This document shows positions 58,287 to 64,000 of a stretch of DNA of 64,000 nt, in pieces. Origin of the DNA: Sweltsa coloradensis (Eukaryota > Arthropoda > Insecta > Plecoptera > Chloroperlidae); contig JAMZAV010000167.1 in the NCBI GenBank assembly GCA_024449915.1, positions 682,001 to 746,000 of the forward strand, given 5' to 3'. The stretch's first letter is position 1; every line of letters begins with the position of its first letter. A program made the position numbers and the translations under genes. Under the pieces are notes generated by a model that saw nothing but the letters and a program-made list of their open reading frames with translations, did not search any database and had not been told where the DNA came from.

Positions 58287-59063
58287 TTGGATGAGCGTAG
58301 CGAGCGTAGCGAGCGAAGCGAAGATTCCATTTCACTACACTGGAGAAAAAAATCCGGAATGTTTTTTTTTTTTTTTTTTTTTTTTTTTGTATTTTTGTCT
58401 GTTTGTCCACACGATTCCGGCTAAACCGATACTCCGATTGCGATGAAATTTTATGGAGACCTTCGAAATCTCTGAACTTAGAACTGCCACGTTTTTGAGC
58501 GCAATCGGAAAATTTTTCTCATGAAAATCGCAATTTTACGATTTTTTTCAATTTTTAAAAAATTTCTTCGACTTATAACACCTACATGCTTTATTCGATT
58601 TTAATGATTTTTGCACAGAACCTTTATTTTATGAATTAAGATATTTTTGTGAAATTTGAGCGCAATTGAAAAAATATTTATCATAAAAATCGAAATTTTA
58701 CAGTTTTTTTCTTTTTTTGAACAATTCTTTGACTTATAACACCTACATGCTTTATCCGATTGTAATGATTTTTTCGCAGAACCTTTATTTTATGAATTAA
58801 AATATTAGTGTAAAATTTGAGCGCAATCGAGAAATTATTTCTTATAAAAATCGCAATTTTACGTTTTTTTTAACAATTACGATTTATTAAAAAAAAATTA
58901 AAAAATTAAGTTAATTTTTAATTTAATTTAATTTAATTTATAAAAAATTTCAACTTAGTAATGATTTTGCCACAGAACAACAGAAAATTCGCATAACACA
59001 TGGCAGCTCAATGCCCCAATTACGCTCATCCAACAACGCGGCGGGACTTAAGCGTTTTCCTAG
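58287..59063 (+). mobile_element. Family A Helitron/HINE-like element, copy A7
   Basis: It starts TTGGATGAGCGTAGCGAGCG with a doubled microsatellite, then a T-run of over 20. Two full internal units follow (CCTACATGCTTT boxes at about 58581 and 58743, 161 bp apart) and a shortened third. It ends TACGCTCATCCAA, the CAACGCGG...AAGCGTT hairpin and CTAG at 59060-59063, followed by T. At 777 bp it is the longest and one of the best-preserved copies. Confidence 0.75.
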
Positions 59064-59519
59064 TTTAACTGAATAGGATAGACATTAAATAAATAAATCA
59101 ATAAAACTACTTATTAATATTTGTGATTATTTTCGTAAATAGGATAAAATATATGTCTACTGAATGATTAACCAATGTTGTACAGTCATTATTTAAGCGT
59201 GCAATCCACAATCACTAATAATTCACTATATCTTGAACGTATTGCACTATGATACTGGTGATTATGATGAATAGAATAATTCAATTGGATATGGCACATT
59301 TTGCAGACAATAAACAAATGTGCACAAAAATAAAAAATAAAGTATCGTTACACTGACGTACAACCTTATACACTTCACTATGTGTTTGTCCTTGATATTG
59401 CGTCAATGGGCAACGATTAACATAATATTCTGAGCGCGAAGTGGCTGTAGTGTACATAATAGATGTTCAAAGTATAAGGAATAAGAATAAACTATAGGAA
59501 ACCCATACTATAGTTGTTC
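59064..59519. other. AT-rich DNA upstream of the candidate promoter
   Basis: No feature was recognised in this stretch. Confidence 0.4.
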
Positions 59520-59700
59520 CGAAGCAAGTAAGCAAATGCTGACGTCACCCGCGGGCGGATTGCAGCCAATCAGCGGGCCCCAATTTAAAATACTGGTCGC
59601 TCATTGGTCGCATGACAGCCAATGGCAGAGCTGCTAGTATAATGAAAGTTCGCAGTCCTTGGACATCTTTGTAAAAACATTTTTTTTTCTACCCCTATAC
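59520..59700 (+). promoter_or_regulatory. CRE/CCAAT/TATA-like candidate promoter
   Basis: A perfect CRE palindrome TGACGTCA is at 59540-59547. Three CCAAT boxes lie at 59566-59570, 59603-59607 (inverted) and 59619-59623, and a TATA-like TATAAT at 59638-59643. They fall in this order over 105 bp in a locally GC-rich patch of an AT-rich region. This matches a classic RNA polymerase II promoter, with initiation expected near 59665-59675 on the plus strand. A possible first coding exon starts at ATG 59790 in good context (AAGATGG) and could splice at GTAGGT near 59872; that exon is speculative. Confidence 0.4.
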
Positions 59701-60352
59701 CTAAATCACACAACAAAACCTTAAACATTTATGTAAACTAGCCATTAGTTACTGCGTACGTGAAACACCCATACGAGCAGACAGTAAAGATGGAGGGTAG
59801 AGCAACCCCAAACCTCGCACTGTGCCCTGAGTTGCAGCGATTGGATCGGGGAATACGATGTCCATCCTCAACGTAGGTATACTTGTAAATTGGTCCGAAG
59901 ATGTACGCGGCCAAATTAAAGCCATCGATTGTTCTGTTATACTGTTCTGCAGCAGTTCATTATTTCTCATCTAGCGCGGCGGTTCGTTTGGTTTCGAAAT
60001 AAAATAGCCGAGCTAACAAACGAAATAGAAAAGCACAACTCTAATTGCCTCGGATAGTAATAAAAAGCTCCGTAGGATATGCGGTCATCCCGCATGTAAG
60101 CGTTGATTTAATATTGATGCGTATATCATACCACCCTCATCATCGTGTTTTATTTTCAACAACGCTATTGTTTTTATGATGCAATAATAGAAGAGGAATA
60201 ATAAAGATTTTTAATTTTTTTGGTTTATTTGGATTAAGGGCGCGTCAACCATTAGCCCATAATGCACCACTCTAGCCTAGGGGATATGGGGAGGAGGGGC
60301 CCATGCTATTGTCAGAACCAGCCACGGGCAGTGGGAGGAAAGGGGGTCTTAC

Positions 60353-60514
60353 GTCGATGTCGTCACCATCTTTGTCATCGTCATCGTCGTCGGGGAGTTC
60401 GTCAAGGGAAAAGGGGAGTGTCCCCGTTGCCGATTGCTCGCCATCTACTTTCGGGGAGTAATATACTCCGCTCTTACTAGCTGATGTTTGCGAGGACTTT
60501 TTCTCTTGAATCGC
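60353..60514 (-). CDS. Candidate internal exon with an acidic run
   Basis: On the minus strand, 54 codons are open from just after an AG at 60515-60516 to a donor-like GTAAGA at 60347-60352. The peptide includes SGVYYSPKVDGEQ, then LDELPDDDDDDKDGDD. GC-rich codons and the donor support an exon; against it, the acidic run comes from a GTC/ATC simple repeat, and the acceptor lacks a strong pyrimidine tract. No family is recognised. It is 680 bp from the CRE/CCAAT block but on the opposite strand. Confidence 0.22.
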
Positions 60515-60530
60515 CTTTTACGATTAGCAG

Positions 60531-61930
60531 AGCCATGCTCTGGGCCAATTCTACCCAGGGCCCAGACGGGTCTGTACCACAGTCAGCAAGAGTTGACATA
60601 CGAAGAACCATATATATAACACACGAACGGTTACTAAAATTTAAATAATTCATTAATGTTCTTGTAGAAGATAAGTTTTAAAGTGAAGAGCAAGATATTA
60701 ACGTAATTATGCTTAACGCTCAAGCTTCCATGCAATGAATGATGAGCATTAACTTAAAGAGGAAAAACAAAATTTGTTGTTGATTAGGAATGGGCGTACG
60801 ATTAAAATAGCTTGTTTAATTTAAGGTTCACTTTTGCTTTAAAACTAAATAAAAACAAATGTTTTATCAGTGAAATGTCCAATGATTAGAATTAAATTTA
60901 TTCAAATATTGTAATATTCTGTTGTATATTTACATTCCTCGTTGTAAAGTCTACATGATTTTGGTTGTACTAATATTAAGAATGTATTGTTGGAGCTTGT
61001 GAATAATAATTACTTTATATTCTCACGGTTGTTTGAACTATTTTAGTTCACGATTTATTAGCTTAAACTGTATATTTGTACAAAATCAACACAACTCTAA
61101 TCTATACAATTTGCTGATAATTAAATTGGCATTAATTTTGTAAATATTATTTTAAAATCATTAGCAATAATTAATTGGGAAAATATAACGCTCATCATTA
61201 ATCCACGTTGAAATGGATTTTGCTACAAACCGTCACGGAAGCCACAATGAACAATTTCTCTAGAGGTAAAAATAGAACCAGCCGAAGAGCATTAAAATAA
61301 ACAAAACAAAACAAAAAACGTCTAAAACGAATTAAAACTCTCATAAAGAAAAGTTTTCCTTGACTTTAAAGCTCGACGCATATAACCTCATCTTTAGCTA
61401 GAACTTTCCTCGGTCTACACTTCAGCACCCCCACCCTTAGAGGCTGCGTCACTCAGTCGATAAACAATATCTTAAAGTTTTGTTTAGCCTCTGAGGCATC
61501 AGTCTCCCTGTTCAGTTTAACGTAGGCACACTAGAATTAGATCCCTCTGTTCCACGGTCTAAAAGCCTGGCGAGCTTGACACGTGTGCAAACATTTCCAC
61601 AGGGCGCGTAGGATACGCTACGCAGCAGCTCTGACAGAGCTAACTGATAAGAGAAAAAGTAATTAAGAACAGCGACATTAGCATTTTGAAATGTAGAATT
61701 GTAGATGACAACGTTTAAAAAACTCCGGGTTTGTTTCATATTTAATGATACGGAAACAGATAGTACAGTCTTAATGTTCTTCTTTCAATGCTTTTCTTTT
61801 ACTCATAATGAGTATTAGTTGCGAACACGTTATCTCCACACTAATGTTCTAAAAAACATAAACATACCCGTATAAAATAATTAAGGAATTACCATCAAGC
61901 ACCAATGATGTTGATATATATATATAAATT
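60531..61930. other. Anonymous AT-rich DNA
   Basis: No gene was recognised. A 75-codon minus-strand frame at 61512-61739 has no recognisable domain. An AT dinucleotide run lies at 61914-61924 next to the following palindrome. Confidence 0.4.
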
Positions 61931-61954
61931 GATTCATAGCAGTTGTCGAAAAGT

Positions 61955-62026
61955 TGCCCGACTGGGGTTCGAACCCAGAACCTCCGGCTTAACGTGCCAT
62001 AGCTCTACCAATTAAGCTACCGGGAC
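61955..62026 (-). tRNA. tRNA-like gene, left copy (anticodon position GTT)
   Basis: Read on the minus strand this is 72 nt with a complete cloverleaf outline: GCTT/GAGC D-stem, TGGC/GCCG anticodon stem around the loop ACGTTAA, variable loop AGGTT, and a perfect CTGGG/CCCAG T-stem with TTCGAAC. The acceptor stem pairs at five of seven positions. The anticodon position reads GTT (Asn), but position 33 is C rather than the invariant U, and the body does not resemble the asparagine tRNAs I know. It could be a pseudo-tRNA, a SINE founder or a degraded gene. No pol III T-run terminator is evident directly downstream. Confidence 0.4.
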
Positions 62027-62216
62027 CACAGAACAAACCTTTAGGAAATTGCTATTTGTTGTGACTGTGACTTCATGTAAGTCAACAGTCACACAAATAC
62101 AGTTGGACACAGGACCACAGAACCAAACCTTTTAGGAAACTGCTATTTGTTGTGACTGTGACTTACATGAAGTAACAGTCACACCAATATGCAATTTCCT
62201 AAAGGTTTGTTCTGTG

Positions 62217-62288
62217 GTCCGGTAGCTTATTGGTAGAGCTATGGCACGTTAAGCCGGAGAGTTCTGGGTTCGAACACCAGTCGGGGCA
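62217..62288 (+). tRNA. tRNA-like gene, right copy (inverted relative to the left copy)
   Basis: This is nearly identical to the left copy, with a 1-bp shortened D-loop (CTTATTGG), an extra base in the variable region (GAGAGTT), and ACACCAG instead of ACCCCAG in the T-arm, which breaks one T-stem pair. It is therefore the more degraded copy. A TTTTTT run at 62292-62297 follows closely and could act as a pol III terminator. At least 25 bp of 5' flank (TTCCTAAAGGTTTGTTCTGT) is shared, in inverted orientation, with the left copy. Confidence 0.4.
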
Positions 62289-62319
62289 AACTTTTTTACG
62301 GACAACTGCTATGAATCAT

Positions 62320-64000
62320 AACTATGTCCTTAAAGCGGGCTATGCTTAAAAAACCATATATTCATATATAGATATTATATATATATACTAATATAATATA
62401 TCGATATAATATTAATATATAATATATATATATATACATATTTGGACATTTAACGCAGTTACTATTTATATTTTATTATATATTAGTTCATATTATAAAA
62501 GTGTAAATGACTTATAATTAATATTTTAAAATCTATTTCCAGTTCGAATAGTTTCATTTTTATTACGATATTCATATTTTGTGGTGTGACTGTACAACAT
62601 AAAATTGATTTAAAACCCATTATGTTCAGTATAATCTAGTGCAGGTTATATTCATGTATTATTAAAAAGGGAGGAAATAGCATTTTATTGCTAATACATA
62701 TTAACTTCCATAAATTGAATATTAAAACAATGAACAGCGATAATGCCCAACCCAATTATAATGTATTTGTAACCTTGTTTTTGCTTTCCTTGTTTTTGTT
62801 ACTAGCACAATCTGTACATTATTAGCTAAGCTGGGATTTTAATATAATAATTGCAACCTCGGTACAAGGTAAGAGCAGCGATACGGAAAAACGAGTAAGT
62901 GGAAAAGTGTAAAACACTATTAGATTTTAACGATGAGAAAGCGGAGTATGCACATTGTCAGTTAGAAACGTCGCACTTTTGGGAAGGTGCTGATTGCACA
63001 GTGAAAGGTAGAAAATGATTTCTTTTAAATCTCTGGATTGTATTAATAAACTAATTCTACCTACGGGATTGCTTCTTGACTAAACAAATCGAGAAAGAAA
63101 AGAAAGGTATAGAGGCATGTGAAAGTAATTCGGAAATAGTTCGGAAATTCGAATATTTCGAATATATGGTTCTTTCGGCCAGATATCGGCTACGTGCCAG
63201 TGACGTGTATCTCCGCCGTCTTTAAATGACAAAGACTTGTAAATATTTCATTTAATTTTTCCGTTGTGATTCCGGCTGTAGGATACACATCAGGTTTCGA
63301 CGGTGTGAACCCTGTCAGGTGACTTGACTAGAGGTAGACCTAAGGTGTTTGGGTTATGAGGAAGTGTCTAAGTGCTGTTTGTAAGTCTCAACCGCACCAT
63401 ACGCCTATGAGGGATGAAAACACACTGCGACTTGGCTGCCAGTGACTCAAAACAGCGGTACATGCTCGATATAGGCTATTAATATTTAGAAAAAAATCGT
63501 ATTTAGAGTCTACTGATTCAGTCACGGAACTGATTTGCATTGGAAGAAACAATGCAATGGAAATGCAAATGAATGATTGGCTTCGTTGATCGGCAGGGCT
63601 AAGCCCAAAGAACCAACGATCCACACATGTTTTCCTCATTACTCACGTTTATCCGTCCATCTCTCAATCTCACATGCCACAACCATTGCTTAAACAGAGA
63701 CGCTAAGCCTTAATAGAAAGCGCAAAACAAGTTTGATTTATGTCAAATTCAAAAGCGTTTTCCCCCGAAAAGTGTCGCCTGCAACGTGAACCTTTTCACC
63801 CCCGTTCCGCTTTGAGGTTGTCCACTTGCAAGCTCAAAGCGGCGCAATTACCTTCTTCGCTTTTTGTTCGTAGGCAAACACACGCTCTGGGCCCGATCTC
63901 GCACGCACCACACAAAGTCTGCACTCCTCAAACGCCCGCCCCGCGTATTAATTATCGCCGAGGTAACCCTCCACCCTCGACGCTTGCCCGGTTTAAAACG
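62320..64000. other. AT microsatellite, anonymous DNA, GC-richer right edge
   Basis: An AT-rich, self-complementary microsatellite runs at about 62358-62440. No gene was recognised after it. From about 63740 to the window end the sequence becomes markedly less AT-rich and CpG-containing (CGCCCGCCCCGCGTATT near 63933-63949), which may be the edge of a promoter or CpG-rich exon lying outside the window. Confidence 0.35.

Larger units (their letters stand above)
61931..62319. repeat. Palindrome carrying two inverted tRNA-like units
   Basis: Outer arms GATTCATAGCAGTTGTC and GACAACTGCTATGAATC frame two copies of a tRNA-like sequence in opposite orientation. Between them lie copies of CACAGAAC-AAACCTTTAGGAA and a TGTGACTGTGACTT...AAGTC-AACAGTCACA hairpin. 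One of these sub-blocks occurs three times (about 62028, 62114 and, inverted, 62195), so the locus has undergone duplication as well as inversion. Confidence 0.8.

Overview
The window looks like non-coding or intronic DNA from an animal nuclear genome, most likely an arthropod and perhaps a hemimetabolous insect. The sequence shows AT-rich DNA, no operon-like or long intact reading frames, a 5'-truncated jockey/CR1-type LINE, a tRNA-derived SINE with a poly-A tail and perfect target-site duplication, a 5S-rRNA-like SINE, many tRNA-like fragments, and TA-flanked MITEs. The species assignment is inference. I recognise no complete host gene. The only host-gene candidates are a CRE/CCAAT promoter-like block near 59.5 kb, a possible acidic minus-strand exon near 60.4 kb, and CpG-rich blocks near 13.5-13.8 kb and at the right end.

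Layout. 0-5 kb: anonymous DNA with one copy of TIR family C (2.0 kb) and one of Helitron/HINE-like family A (4.2-4.9 kb). 5.7-8.4 kb: half of a large foldback element (E1), then a palindrome whose left arm holds a smaller TA-flanked palindromic MITE. 8.7-9.9 kb: decayed LINE. 10-26 kb: anonymous DNA with tRNA-like fragments, a young SINE at 13.9 kb, family A at 16.7 and 18.0 kb, and family C at 19.7 and 21.7 kb. 26.3-27.4 kb: 5S-like SINE, then a 62-bp minisatellite built on the motif that also marks family C. 29.3-31.0 kb: inverted-repeat elements. 32.7-35.0 kb: three family A copies in the same orientation, two directly joined. 37.1-39.4 kb: two tandem copies of a second HINE-like family (B) bracketed by direct repeats. 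39.6-40.2 kb: foldback. 42.1-45.8 kb: a 2.5-kb giant hairpin (E2) and a partial copy (E3). 47.9-48.7 kb: two family C copies in opposite orientation. 50.0 kb: small minisatellite. 55.0-56.5 kb: 197-bp satellite, eight units. 58.3-59.1 kb: family A. 59.5-60.5 kb: candidate promoter and exon. 61.9-62.3 kb: palindrome carrying two inverted tRNA-like units.

The main result is structural. Families A and B share the same end grammar: a 13-15 bp subterminal inverted repeat, then a CAACG...CGTT hairpin, then CTAG, always followed by T. This is the layout of non-autonomous Helitron/Helentron elements (HINE/DINE-1 type). At least seven large palindromes lie in 64 kb, enough to form long double-stranded RNA if transcribed. 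I do not see convincing evidence of a new protein-based system.
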